Positions 1 through 6,379 of a stretch of 15,335 bases of DNA are shown piece after piece (within the stretch, counting starts at the first letter, position 1; each line of letters opens with the position of its first letter). A program made the translations under genes and the position numbers. A model generated the notes under the pieces. That model made no database searches, was not told the origin of the DNA, and saw only the letters and a program-made list of their open reading frames with translations. The DNA comes from Candidatus Latescibacterota bacterium (GTDB lineage: Bacteria > Latescibacterota > UBA2968 > UBA8231), in the NCBI GenBank assembly GCA_022825185.1, contig JAJDYK010000083.1:1-15335 (forward strand), given 5' to 3'.

Positions 1-249
1 CGGGTTGTCGGTAGGCACGGGCACGACCGGTCGGGCTGGCGGTGGAGGTCGGCGTTCCTGTTTGGTCTCGGGAATTTCTTCGAGCTGAATGATAATCGGC
101 TGTTCGGGTTTGGCGTAGGCTTCGGGCTCGAAATTGGGGAAAAGACCAAAGAGAGCCGCGTGCAAGAGGGTAGAAAGACCCGTGCAGGCCCATAATGTCT
201 TCCGGTACGTCAACCGCAGGTTGGCTTCAGGCTGCTTGCCTCGAATCAT
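1..249 (-). CDS. TonB-like energy transducer, N-terminal part (cut by window edge)
   Basis: The visible 83 residues form the N-terminal end of a TonB-family protein, the arm that carries ExbB/ExbD motor energy across the periplasm to outer-membrane receptors. A short basic stretch is followed by one hydrophobic membrane segment (about residues 18-38). A linker follows, then a proline-rich run (RRPPPPARPVVPVP, from about residue 65) typical of the periplasm-spanning TonB region. The C-terminal domain lies outside the window, so receptor binding cannot be judged. The ATG overlaps the stop of the upstream exbD as ATGA, and GGGAG stands 8 nt before it, so translation is probably coupled. Position after exbB-exbD-exbD supports the call strongly. 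It could also be a TolA-like or gliding-motor arm. Confidence 0.8.
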   Translation of the reverse strand, partial: MIRGKQPEANLRLTYRKTLWACTGLSTLLHAALFGLFPNFEPEAYAKPEQPIIIQLEEIPETKQERRPPPPARPVVPVPTDNP

Positions 250-659
250 TCGTCCAACTCCCGTTTGGTGGAGAAGTTGACCCGCAGAGCCTCGACCTTG
301 CGCAACTCCTCCATGACGTCGGAAATCACCCCAAACTCGGAGTCCTTATCGCCCCGCAATGAGATGATCAGCCGAGGATTGGCCGTCAGGTACTTATGTA
401 CCAGCTTGCCCACTTCGGAAAGCGGTATGTTCCGGTCTTCAATACTGATAACTCCCTCGCTATTGACCCAAACCTGCAATACGTTGCGGCGGCTTTCGAG
501 CTTCTCAATTTTTTCAGCTTGTGGCAATTCCACCGGCACGCCCCTATAGCGCACGAAAACCGTCGAGACCATAAAAAACACGAGGAGCAAAAAGGATATA
601 TCGGCCATGGAAGCCGTGGGAATGACGCTAACTACTTTGGCTTTGCGTGCGAATTTCAT
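246..659 (-). CDS. exbD: ExbD/TolR family biopolymer transport protein (second copy)
   Basis: A 137-residue ExbD/TolR protein, close to the usual family length of about 135-145. It has a basic cytoplasmic N-terminus, one transmembrane helix (about residues 19-37) and a periplasmic domain. Asp20, in the motif PTASMADISFLLLVFF, sits at the start of the helix where the family keeps its proton-carrying aspartate. In the family, ExbD forms the plug of the ExbB pentamer and converts proton flow into movement of TonB. The ATG lies 3 nt after the stop of the upstream exbD paralogue, and its own TGA overlaps the tonB ATG. It shares the PTASMADI core with the copy at 663-1076 but differs through most of the periplasmic domain. 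This points to an old duplication giving two non-identical subunits. Confidence 0.93.
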   Translation of the reverse strand: MKFARKAKVVSVIPTASMADISFLLLVFFMVSTVFVRYRGVPVELPQAEKIEKLESRRNVLQVWVNSEGVISIEDRNIPLSEVGKLVHKYLTANPRLIISLRGDKDSEFGVISDVMEELRKVEALRVNFSTKRELDE

Positions 660-662
660 CGG

Positions 663-1076
663 TTATTCTTCCGGGTTGGCAATCGAGATTTTGGTGGCCC
701 CGGCCAGTTTGAGCTCGTCTAGCACATCGACGAAGGTCCGATAGGTGGCTCCGCGCTCGGTCTTGAGCGAAACGATCAGATTCTCGTTTTCTTGCAAACG
801 CCCTTCAATACGTCCCTTGAGTTCAGCAAACGGCACTGGTGTCAGCTGATCATTCTCAAAAAAGGCGACTTGGTCGCGGGCATTGATCCACACGTTGAGA
901 ATATTCTTTTCTCGTATTTCCTTGGTCTCGCCCACCGGCGGCAAGTGCAACGAAAGGCCCTTGTCTTGGTTCATCGTGGTCGTGACGAGGAAGAACACGA
1001 TCAACAGAAAGGCGATATCCGCCATCGAAGCCGTGGGGATCTCCGGAGAAACCCGGCTCTGGCGCCTCCCGATCAC
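663..1076 (-). CDS. exbD: ExbD/TolR family biopolymer transport protein (first copy)
   Basis: A 137-residue ExbD/TolR subunit with the same plan as its neighbour: basic N-terminus, one transmembrane helix (about residues 19-38) carrying the conserved Asp20 in PTASMADIAFLLIVFF, then a periplasmic domain. The start is GTG at 1076, two bases after the exbB stop, with AAGGAG about 7 nt upstream inside the end of exbB. No better ATG precedes the membrane helix, since the next Met lies within the conserved motif. Known role of the family: proton-conducting partner of ExbB in TonB- or Tol-type energisation. Tandem non-identical ExbDs after one ExbB recur in several Gram-negative phyla. Whether both are in one complex or they alternate cannot be told from sequence. 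Confidence 0.93.
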   Translation of the reverse strand: MIGRRQSRVSPEIPTASMADIAFLLIVFFLVTTTMNQDKGLSLHLPPVGETKEIREKNILNVWINARDQVAFFENDQLTPVPFAELKGRIEGRLQENENLIVSLKTERGATYRTFVDVLDELKLAGATKISIANPEE

Positions 1077-1078
1077 GT

Positions 1079-1696
1079 CTAGGCTCCTTGGTGCTCGCGC
1101 GCGCCCAACAAGTCGATGAAGTTGGCCGTCTGCTCGGTCATATCGGCGATGATCTTATCGATGCGATTGGCGCAGAAATTATAGCAAAACTGGATTAGGA
1201 TGCCCACGATCAAACCCGAGGCTGTGGTGATTAGAGCCTCGGAAATACCACCCGCGACCATGGAAGGTTCGACGTCGCCGGCTTCCTTGATCGCCTGAAA
1301 GGCGTTGATCATACCGCTGACCGTGCCTAAAAAGCCTATCATCGGTGCCAAGTTGGCCACGGTCGAGAGCCAGACCATGCCGCGCTCGAGAAAGGCCATC
1401 TCCACTGCGCCGGAATTGTCAATGGCTTTCTCGACGTGGTCGATGCCGCGATCTAGGCGCAAGAGCCCTGCGTGGATGACCGAGGCAACCGGACCGCGCG
1501 TATTCGAGCAAAGCTCGGCCGCGGCGTCGGGGCCACCGCTATTGAGTGCCTCTTCGAGATTTGCAAAGAAATCCGCTGCGTCAATCGACGACCGCAACAG
1601 ATTGTAAAAGCGCTCAATCGCCACTCCAACGCCGACGATGAGCAGAATGAGCAGGGGATACATGGCCCACCCGCCGTTGTGAAAAAGCTCTACCAT
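1079..1696 (-). CDS. exbB: ExbB / TolQ / MotA-family proton channel protein
   Basis: A 205-residue inner-membrane protein of the MotA/TolQ/ExbB family, the proton-channel stator that works with ExbD. Three hydrophobic helices are visible: about residues 12-29, 107-133 and 149-175. A cytoplasmic loop lies between the first two. The second helix carries the family signature GFLGTVSGMINAF (121-133) and the third ALITTASGL (154-162), including the channel-lining threonines known from ExbB. I start at the ATG at 1696 because AGGA lies 6-7 nt upstream and the protein then begins right before TM1. An upstream start at 1858 would add 54 residues overlapping the TPR gene and is unlikely. Downstream, the GTG of exbD follows after two bases. 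The 47-nt gap to the TPR gene holds a small hairpin (CGGTC/GACCG, 1720-1734). Confidence 0.94.
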   Translation of the reverse strand: MVELFHNGGWAMYPLLILLIVGVGVAIERFYNLLRSSIDAADFFANLEEALNSGGPDAAAELCSNTRGPVASVIHAGLLRLDRGIDHVEKAIDNSGAVEMAFLERGMVWLSTVANLAPMIGFLGTVSGMINAFQAIKEAGDVEPSMVAGGISEALITTASGLIVGILIQFCYNFCANRIDKIIADMTEQTANFIDLLGAREHQGA

Positions 1697-1743
1697 TTTT
1701 TTCCTCGCGATGTTAGCCCCGGTCCAACAGACCGAAGCGGTGT

Positions 1744-2913
1744 TTAGTTCTGCTCCTCTTTTACCTCTTCGCCACCGAAGAACTGCCGCTTGAGCTTTTC
1801 TTCCTCGGTCTCGGGCGGCCGGAGTTGCCAGATGCGCTGCTGGGCCACCTTTTCCCAAGCGGGATCGGCTTTGGCTTTCTCAAAGGCGGCGATGGCTCCT
1901 TCCTCGTCGCCCTCCCTCACCAGATTGTCGCCTTTGAGCAACAGCAAGTGTGCATCCTCGGGATTTACCTTCAGCCCCCGCCTCAGCCACTCTTTTGCCT
2001 CGGCGAACCCGCCGCGGCCTTGGTTCCACTCCACTAGCTCAGCTATGCTCTTCAAATCCTTGGGGTCGGCCTCTACCATGCCCTTGAGGCCCTCGACGTG
2101 CATGGAGTCGTTACCCGCTTCAGCGGCGATTGATGCGATCCGGTTATGATAGGAATAAGCGTTCTGCGAATCTACCTTTGCCAGTTCCAATAGCGTGTCG
2201 TAGGCCCCTTCGACATCTCCGACCTCTAGCTTGAGTTCGACGATGCTCTCCAATTGGTCGGCACCACCCGTCCCGTCCGCAACTTGGCGTTTACGCCACT
2301 CAAGAGCCTGATCCACCTGCCCTAGCTCCTGGTGTAACACTGCAAGTATTTCAATGAGTTCTGCGTCTTCGACTCTAGTCGTGTCTTCACGCTCAGCCTC
2401 AAATAACTGCTTGTAGTGGACGATAGCCCGCTCGCTGTGGCCCTCGCGGCGATAGAGGTCGGCCAACTCGCGGCGGTACTTAGCTGCGTCCGGCTTTTTG
2501 TGCAGTACGCGCTCCAAGCTCAAAGCAGCCGAATCGGGCAAGTCCATGGCTTTATGTATCGAATAGAGCAGCAGGTTGGAATTCAGATGCAGCGAATCGA
2601 CACTGATTGCCTGGCGCAGTGCGACGTGTGCCTGGGGCAGTGCGATGCGGGCACCGGTGGAATCCTTTTTTTCGTAATAGAGCTGCCCCAAAAAGTAAGC
2701 GGCCGTCAACTCTTGGGGACTATATTGCAAAACAGTCGTGTAATAGCCTATGGCCCTGTCGTACTCTTTGTTTTGGCGGGCCGTTTTGGCGTAGTATTTG
2801 TACTTGCGGATTGAATCGGCTATTGCAACCTCATTCTCATTGGCTCTGGCGTCGGCACCCAAAACTAAAGCGCAGATCACTAGCCATAGTGTACGCATCA
2901 GATTACATTTCAC
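1744..2913 (-). CDS. Exported tetratricopeptide-repeat protein heading the exb-ton operon
   Basis: A protein of 389 residues with an N-terminal signal peptide (basic MKCNLMR, hydrophobic core LWLVICALVLG, cleavage likely near ADARA-NE), so probably periplasmic or envelope-bound. The rest is helical and built from TPR-like 34-residue units. These include the AIGYYTTVLQYSP and AIVHYKQLFEAE segments in the first half and AKEWLRRGLKVNPED and GAIAAFEKAKADP near the end. TPR arrays bind other proteins; no catalytic motif is seen. I prefer the GTG at 2913 because GAGGA lies 9 nt upstream. TTG at 2922 abuts that SD, and ATG at 2898 has none. It is the first gene of the operon with exbB-exbD-exbD-tonB, so a scaffold or partner role for that motor is inferred. 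Exact function is unknown. Confidence 0.85.
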   Translation of the reverse strand: MKCNLMRTLWLVICALVLGADARANENEVAIADSIRKYKYYAKTARQNKEYDRAIGYYTTVLQYSPQELTAAYFLGQLYYEKKDSTGARIALPQAHVALRQAISVDSLHLNSNLLLYSIHKAMDLPDSAALSLERVLHKKPDAAKYRRELADLYRREGHSERAIVHYKQLFEAEREDTTRVEDAELIEILAVLHQELGQVDQALEWRKRQVADGTGGADQLESIVELKLEVGDVEGAYDTLLELAKVDSQNAYSYHNRIASIAAEAGNDSMHVEGLKGMVEADPKDLKSIAELVEWNQGRGGFAEAKEWLRRGLKVNPEDAHLLLLKGDNLVREGDEEGAIAAFEKAKADPAWEKVAQQRIWQLRPPETEEEKLKRQFFGGEEVKEEQN

Positions 2914-2972
2914 GGTAAACAATCCTCGATATGGCTACGGTCTCCACGCCGCGACAATTCGCAGTTCATTGC

Positions 2973-2999
2973 TTAATACAACCTCCACAAAGTCGTCAA
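2973..2999 (-). promoter_or_regulatory. Candidate promoter for the TPR-exbBDD-tonB operon
   Basis: On the minus strand TTGACG (2999-2994) is followed after 15 nt by TATTAA (2978-2973). The spacer is shorter than the ideal 17, so this is only a candidate sigma-70-type promoter. It would start transcription about 55 nt before the GTG at 2913. Confidence 0.3.
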
Positions 3000-3052
3000 G
3001 ATATGAATTTACCCTTTGAGATGCAACTTCAAAGACCGCGTAAATATCGAGA

Positions 3053-3097
3053 TATAGCAACTCCCGCGATTACATCTTTATAGCAACTGCGTTACAT
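3053..3097. repeat. Imperfect tandem direct repeat upstream of accD
   Basis: The 10-mer TATAGCAACT occurs at 3053-3062 and again at 3079-3088, 26 bp apart. After each copy a GCG then TTACAT follows (GCGATTACAT in the first, GCGTTACAT in the second), so the repeat unit is about 19-23 bp. A weaker echo, GCAACT followed by GCGTAAAT, lies at 3023-3044. The spacing and location between divergent genes suit a DNA-binding regulator, but no known operator is recognised. Confidence 0.55.
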
Positions 3098-3124
3098 TTT
3101 CGCGGCTTGCATCGCATCTGTAGA

Positions 3125-3156
3125 TTGACAAGTATTTATTTTTAATGCACTTTATT
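3125..3156 (+). promoter_or_regulatory. Possible accD promoter with consensus -35 element
   Basis: TTGACA at 3125-3130 is a perfect sigma-70 -35 hexamer. The best -10-like match downstream is TTTATT at 3151-3156, at an over-long 20-nt spacing; at 17 nt the sequence is poor. The surrounding DNA is AT-rich. The leader to the accD start would be roughly 90 nt. The weak -10 keeps confidence low. Confidence 0.25.
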
Positions 3157-3211
3157 CGCTGTTTATCAACACGACGAATAGCGCGTTTATCCGCACTAGC
3201 GCCACGTTCAC

Positions 3212-3235
3212 TTCTGCCGAACTCAAACGGCAGGG
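3212..3235 (+). promoter_or_regulatory. Hairpin in the accD leader
   Basis: CTGCCG (3214-3219) pairs perfectly with CGGCAG (3228-3233) around an 8-nt loop, and two G-U pairs extend the stem outward. It ends 8 nt before the AGAGGA ribosome-binding site of accD. It could modulate translation or protect the 5' end; there is no T-run, so it is not a normal terminator. Confidence 0.45.
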
Positions 3236-3255
3236 CTAATCTGAGAGGAACAGCC

Positions 3256-4110
3256 TTGAACTGGTTTGAAAAAATGAAATCTGGGATCAAGTCCCTAATA
3301 AAACGCGAAATCCCCCAAGGCATCTGGATCAAGTGTAAAAAGTGCGACCATTCCAACTACGAGATGGCCCTGCGACGCCGGCACTGGATCTGTCCGGAGT
3401 GCGCTTGGCACTATCCCATTGGCCATCAGCAGTACATCGACATCCTCATTGACGATGGTACGTTCACCGAAATCAACGCCAACGTGGAACCTGTCGATCC
3501 GCTCAAGTTCAAAGGCTACCGAGACAAAATCAAGACCAGTCGCCGCCAGAGCGGCCTAAAAGAATCGGTGTACACTGGCATCGGCCAAATCAACGGCCAT
3601 TCCGTCGCCTTGGCGATCATGGACTCGCGTTATCTCACGGGCACGTTGGGCGGCGCGACCGGCGAGAAGCTCTGCCGGCTCATCGACCGCGCCATGGCCG
3701 AACGATGCACGCTAATCATCGTCTGCCAGTCAGGTGGTGCTAGGATGCAGGAAAGCGCCTATTCCCTGATGCAAATGGCCCGGATCAGTGCCAAGCTCAA
3801 TCAGCTTTCGCAAAACGGCTTGCTCTATATTGCTATTCTTACCGACCCAACGTATGGCGGCGTCACCGCCAGCTTCGCCATGCTCGGCGATATCGCCTTG
3901 GCCGAACCCGGTGCGCGCATCGGCTTTGCAGGCCAAACCGTCATCCAGCAGTTCCTCGGCACGGAAGCCCCCCTGCCCGAAGGCTTCCAGCTAGCCGAGA
4001 CCGTCCTCGAACACGGCTTTATCGACCGCATCGTCCCGCGCGACCGCATGGCGGCGGAATTGGCGCGCTTGATCGCACTTTTGGCTCCGAAAACTGCCAG
4101 CCACGCCTAG
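3256..4110 (+). CDS. accD: Acetyl-CoA carboxylase carboxyltransferase subunit beta
   Basis: AccD is the beta half of the carboxyltransferase that moves CO2 from carboxy-biotin (AccB) to acetyl-CoA, making malonyl-CoA for fatty acid synthesis in the cytoplasm. With a TTG start at 3256 the protein has 284 residues. The zinc ribbon cysteines then fall at C27, C30, C46 and C49, the same positions as in E. coli AccD, and the start gives the typical N-terminus (M)NWFEKMKSGI. AGAGGA lies about 6 nt upstream. The crotonase-fold core shows the family motifs SGGARMQESAYSLMQMA, YGGVTASFAMLGDIALAEPG and IGFAG...LPEGFQ. The usual RVIEQT is TVIQQF here, a mild divergence. An ATG at 3145 would add 37 residues of no family character. 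accA is not in the window. The gene stands alone, and its stop overlaps that of the convergent barrel gene. Confidence 0.96.
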   Translation: MNWFEKMKSGIKSLIKREIPQGIWIKCKKCDHSNYEMALRRRHWICPECAWHYPIGHQQYIDILIDDGTFTEINANVEPVDPLKFKGYRDKIKTSRRQSGLKESVYTGIGQINGHSVALAIMDSRYLTGTLGGATGEKLCRLIDRAMAERCTLIIVCQSGGARMQESAYSLMQMARISAKLNQLSQNGLLYIAILTDPTYGGVTASFAMLGDIALAEPGARIGFAGQTVIQQFLGTEAPLPEGFQLAETVLEHGFIDRIVPRDRMAAELARLIALLAPKTASHA

Positions 4111-5414
4111 AAGTTGTGTCCTAGGCTCAGCCACACATCCATTTGCTCGTCGGCGATGCCCGTACCCATGCGGATCACTAGATCGGCGTCCCAGACCATG
4201 CGCACTCCTGCGCCGCCGCTGATGTGCATACCCGACCACCCGATATTATCCAAGTCGGGCCAGACTCGGCCCGCATCGAAAAAAGTCACCCCCTGCCACT
4301 CTATGTATTGTCCATAAAACCAGATGTCGTACAGTTGGTAGCGCAATTCGACATTGGACAAAAAGCGCACATCGTCTGTGAACCGCTGGGTGTCGAAACC
4401 TCGCAGCGAATCGCTGCCGCCCAGCCCCTTGACCCGGCGACTGCCTCCTATTTCGCCATAGGCGTAGAGGGGTACTTCGCCACTGAGTACCTCTAGCAAG
4501 AAGCGATGAGAGAAATTCAACCGAGGCGATAGCGGGACGTAGTAGGTATTGGTCAGGGTTACGCGGCTAAAATCAATAGGTTTAAAGAACAACGCTAGCA
4601 GGGAATTGCGCGCCGACTCGTACGACCACTCCTGAAAGAAGCCGCGCCGCGGCATCACTTCGTCGTCGCGGGTATCCCACTGGAGAGTCGCACTGATAAA
4701 CCCCGAAAACCCATCTATCACTCCATCTGGGGTGCCTCGCTCCAAATAGAACGCCTGCGTCCCCCGCTGGTCCACATCAACGCGCTCCAGTCCAAAGCCG
4801 ACCGACATGGATACTGGCCCGTATAACTGGCGAAAAAGGCTCACCAAGATCCTCGGGTTTCTTTCTAGAATGTAATAGTAGTAGTTCTCATCCTTGAAAT
4901 CAGCACTCTTAGGCTTGATGAAGTCTCGATTGAATGCGCTATTATTGCCCAACCCATAGTAGCGCGTGCGTATATTGCGCTCGCGGAATAACTCCAGTCT
5001 CAGACCGAAACCCGTCCCCGAAATCCGGGGCACTCTCAGTCGCACGCGATTTTTTAGTTTGCCCTCAGAAGACTGCTGGACGTGCAACGTCAGCTTGTAA
5101 AGATAGGGCTGTCGCCGGTAGTCAGCCCAATGGACGCGCGCACCCCAATTCCAGCCCGTGTTAGGGCTGAGATAAGCGAGCGGCAGGCCGGTGACGCCAT
5201 AGGGAATGCCCCGCAGGGTAAACTGGCGTCGCTTTGCCATCCAGCGCACGGCTTCTACGGTCTGCTCGGTCGCCGCCTGCGAGACTTTGGTCAGCAGCGG
5301 GGACGAAAGCTGGCTTTGAGTGGAATCGACGCGGCCCTCGCCTTCACCCCATGTGCTCTCTGCGAACAATAGGACACCGATGCAACTGCCGTTTGCGAGA
5401 AGCCGCTTAACCAC
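4107..5414 (-). CDS. Omp85-family (surface antigen D15) outer-membrane barrel protein without POTRA domains
   Basis: A 435-residue predicted outer-membrane beta-barrel of the BamA/TamA superfamily. Residues 1-20 form a probable signal peptide (MVKRLLANGSCIGVLLFAES). About 50 unremarkable residues follow, then alternating amphipathic strands to the end. Superfamily hallmarks are DTRDDEVMPRRGFF (from 247), the GLGGSDSLRGF segment holding the LRGF lid motif (337-340), the FLSNVELRY strand, FFDAGRVW (378-385) and a terminal Phe, the usual C-terminal signal for barrel assembly. No POTRA domains fit before the barrel, so it resembles the POTRA-less Omp85 group. The GTG at 5414 overlaps the surE stop by 8 nt and has GAGG 5 nt upstream, implying translational coupling. 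Substrate is unknown; protein or lipid export or assembly are possible. Confidence 0.85.
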   Translation of the reverse strand: MVKRLLANGSCIGVLLFAESTWGEGEGRVDSTQSQLSSPLLTKVSQAATEQTVEAVRWMAKRRQFTLRGIPYGVTGLPLAYLSPNTGWNWGARVHWADYRRQPYLYKLTLHVQQSSEGKLKNRVRLRVPRISGTGFGLRLELFRERNIRTRYYGLGNNSAFNRDFIKPKSADFKDENYYYYILERNPRILVSLFRQLYGPVSMSVGFGLERVDVDQRGTQAFYLERGTPDGVIDGFSGFISATLQWDTRDDEVMPRRGFFQEWSYESARNSLLALFFKPIDFSRVTLTNTYYVPLSPRLNFSHRFLLEVLSGEVPLYAYGEIGGSRRVKGLGGSDSLRGFDTQRFTDDVRFLSNVELRYQLYDIWFYGQYIEWQGVTFFDAGRVWPDLDNIGWSGMHISGGAGVRMVWDADLVIRMGTGIADEQMDVWLSLGHNF

Positions 5415-6261
5415 GACCACCTCGCTTCCCAGCGCTTTCAGGTGTGAAAATGCCGCACTCAAAGCGCTGGCGATCAAACGAGCTTATCGGGGCATTAAGT
5501 GCATAGCGCAGTGGCGTAATCGCGACCGCGCCGCGCGCCAAGGCTTCCACATCGCTGTTAGCTCCATCGCCAACCAACTGCAACTGACAGCTATGGTATG
5601 CGAAGTACGGCTCGGCTTCACGCCGAGCGAATAGCGGACCATAGCTCGTCTTCGCCAAACCCGTCATGCACCTCGGGGATTCTCGCTTGGTACTAGCGGG
5701 CATGTTTACTGCGATCATGTCGGCACCAGCCGGCAACCCCCCGCGCAAGATCTCGGCGGCGATGTCCGCGGTGACAGCCGCCGCCGCCGCGACCAGCGCA
5801 TCGAGCGCGGGGTCGCGCTGCCGACATCGCCGCCAGCGCGCAAAAGCCGGTTCGGGCAACTCCAGCGAAAAGGCCGCGGATGGCACCCCGGCGAGAAAGC
5901 CTTCTACAGCAGCCCCTATGGTGCCGGAACTCAGCGTGAAAGCGAGACCAGAATTGACGCCCATATTGATGCCAGAAACAACTAGCGCCGGCTTTGCGGA
6001 ACAGAGATTGTGGATGCCGATATGAGCACAGTCGGCCGGCTTGCCGGTCAGCGTCTGGACAGGAAATCCGCCGCATTCAATCTCGGCCAGCACCAACGGC
6101 TCAAAGCGGCTCATACTCTTGCTGGTCCAACTGCATTCCGCCGCAGGCACGACCACGCATAGCTCGGCCAACTCGGATAGCTCCCGTAGCAAAGGCACCA
6201 AAAGAGGCGAATCAGCACCGTCGTCGTTTGTCACCAATACTTGGGGTTTTGCAGCGGTCAC
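5407..6261 (-). CDS. surE: 5'/3'-nucleotidase SurE
   Basis: SurE is a divalent-metal phosphatase acting on nucleoside 5'- and 3'-monophosphates, linked in bacteria to stationary-phase survival. With the GTG at 6261 the protein is 284 residues, slightly longer than the usual 250-270. Metal-site motifs are present: N12-D13-D14-G15 right after a short start, S44 in AECSWTSKSMS, and N99 in SGINMGVN. These match D8, D9, S39 and N95 of Thermotoga SurE. TLSSGTIGAAVEG and AITPLRYA are also typical. GTG at 6324 and ATG at 6306 are in frame, but a good promoter (6335-6307) overlaps both. The 6261 start has AAAGG 9-10 nt upstream and begins like the family. It is followed by the overlapping barrel gene, an unusual partner; surE is more often near pcm or nlpD. 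Confidence 0.95.
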   Translation of the reverse strand: MTAAKPQVLVTNDDGADSPLLVPLLRELSELAELCVVVPAAECSWTSKSMSRFEPLVLAEIECGGFPVQTLTGKPADCAHIGIHNLCSAKPALVVSGINMGVNSGLAFTLSSGTIGAAVEGFLAGVPSAAFSLELPEPAFARWRRCRQRDPALDALVAAAAAVTADIAAEILRGGLPAGADMIAVNMPASTKRESPRCMTGLAKTSYGPLFARREAEPYFAYHSCQLQLVGDGANSDVEALARGAVAITPLRYALNAPISSFDRQRFECGIFTPESAGKRGGRG

Positions 6262-6306
6262 AGTTGATTTACCTTTCGCTACGGACGCGCTCTGAGCTGG
6301 GGCCAT

Positions 6307-6335
6307 ATAATAACAATCCGCCACTCGGCTCCCAA
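6307..6335 (-). promoter_or_regulatory. Promoter of surE and the barrel gene
   Basis: On the minus strand TTGGGA (6335-6330) and TATTAT (6312-6307) are separated by exactly 17 nt, matching a sigma-70-type promoter at 4/6 and 5/6 positions. The start of transcription would be near 6300, giving a leader of about 40 nt with AAAGG before the GTG at 6261. Confidence 0.55.
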
Positions 6336-6343
6336 TAATTTCC

Positions 6344-6373
6344 TTGCTTAGCTGTGGCTTGTGGTTCTATTAT
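6344..6373 (+). promoter_or_regulatory. Promoter of the 87-residue gene, placed for a leaderless transcript
   Basis: TATTAT (6368-6373) ends 6 nt before the ATG at 6380, and TTGCTT (6344-6349) lies 18 nt upstream of it. Transcription would start at or within a base or two of the A of the ATG. No Shine-Dalgarno sequence exists between the -10 and the ATG, which is nearly all T. The -35 matches only 3/6. Confidence 0.45.
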
Positions 6374-6379
6374 TTTTTA

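Larger units (their letters stand above)
2914..3255. other. Divergent intergenic control region between the TPR/exb operon and accD
   Basis: This 342-bp stretch is AT-rich compared with its flanks and carries no convincing protein gene longer than a 19-codon minus-strand frame (2910-2969). It contains candidate promoters on both strands, a pair of imperfect direct repeats, and a hairpin in the accD leader, listed separately. Longer open frames cross it on both strands, but none has family similarity I recognise or a ribosome-binding site supporting it. Confidence 0.7.

Noticed and set aside
1720..1734. Hairpin CGGTC/GACCG between the TPR gene and exbB as a terminator
   Set aside because: Only 5 bp of firm pairing and no T-run; at most a minor processing or attenuation site.
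1697..1858. N-terminal extension of ExbB by 54 residues
   Set aside because: It would overlap the end of the TPR gene, reads as non-family sequence, and the ATG at 1696 has its own AGGA and places TM1 correctly.
3145..3255. ATG start of accD adding 37 residues
   Set aside because: The TTG at 3256 has AGAGGA upstream and puts the four zinc cysteines at the same positions as in E. coli AccD; the extension resembles untranslated leader.
3078..3356. Minus-strand open frame of 92 codons across the accD start
   Set aside because: It overlaps the well-supported accD N-terminus, has no recognisable domain and no good ribosome-binding site.
5693..6076. Arg/Cys-rich open frame of 127 codons opposite or shifted within surE
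   Set aside because: Composition is that of a shifted frame in GC-rich coding DNA; surE in the same place has intact catalytic motifs.
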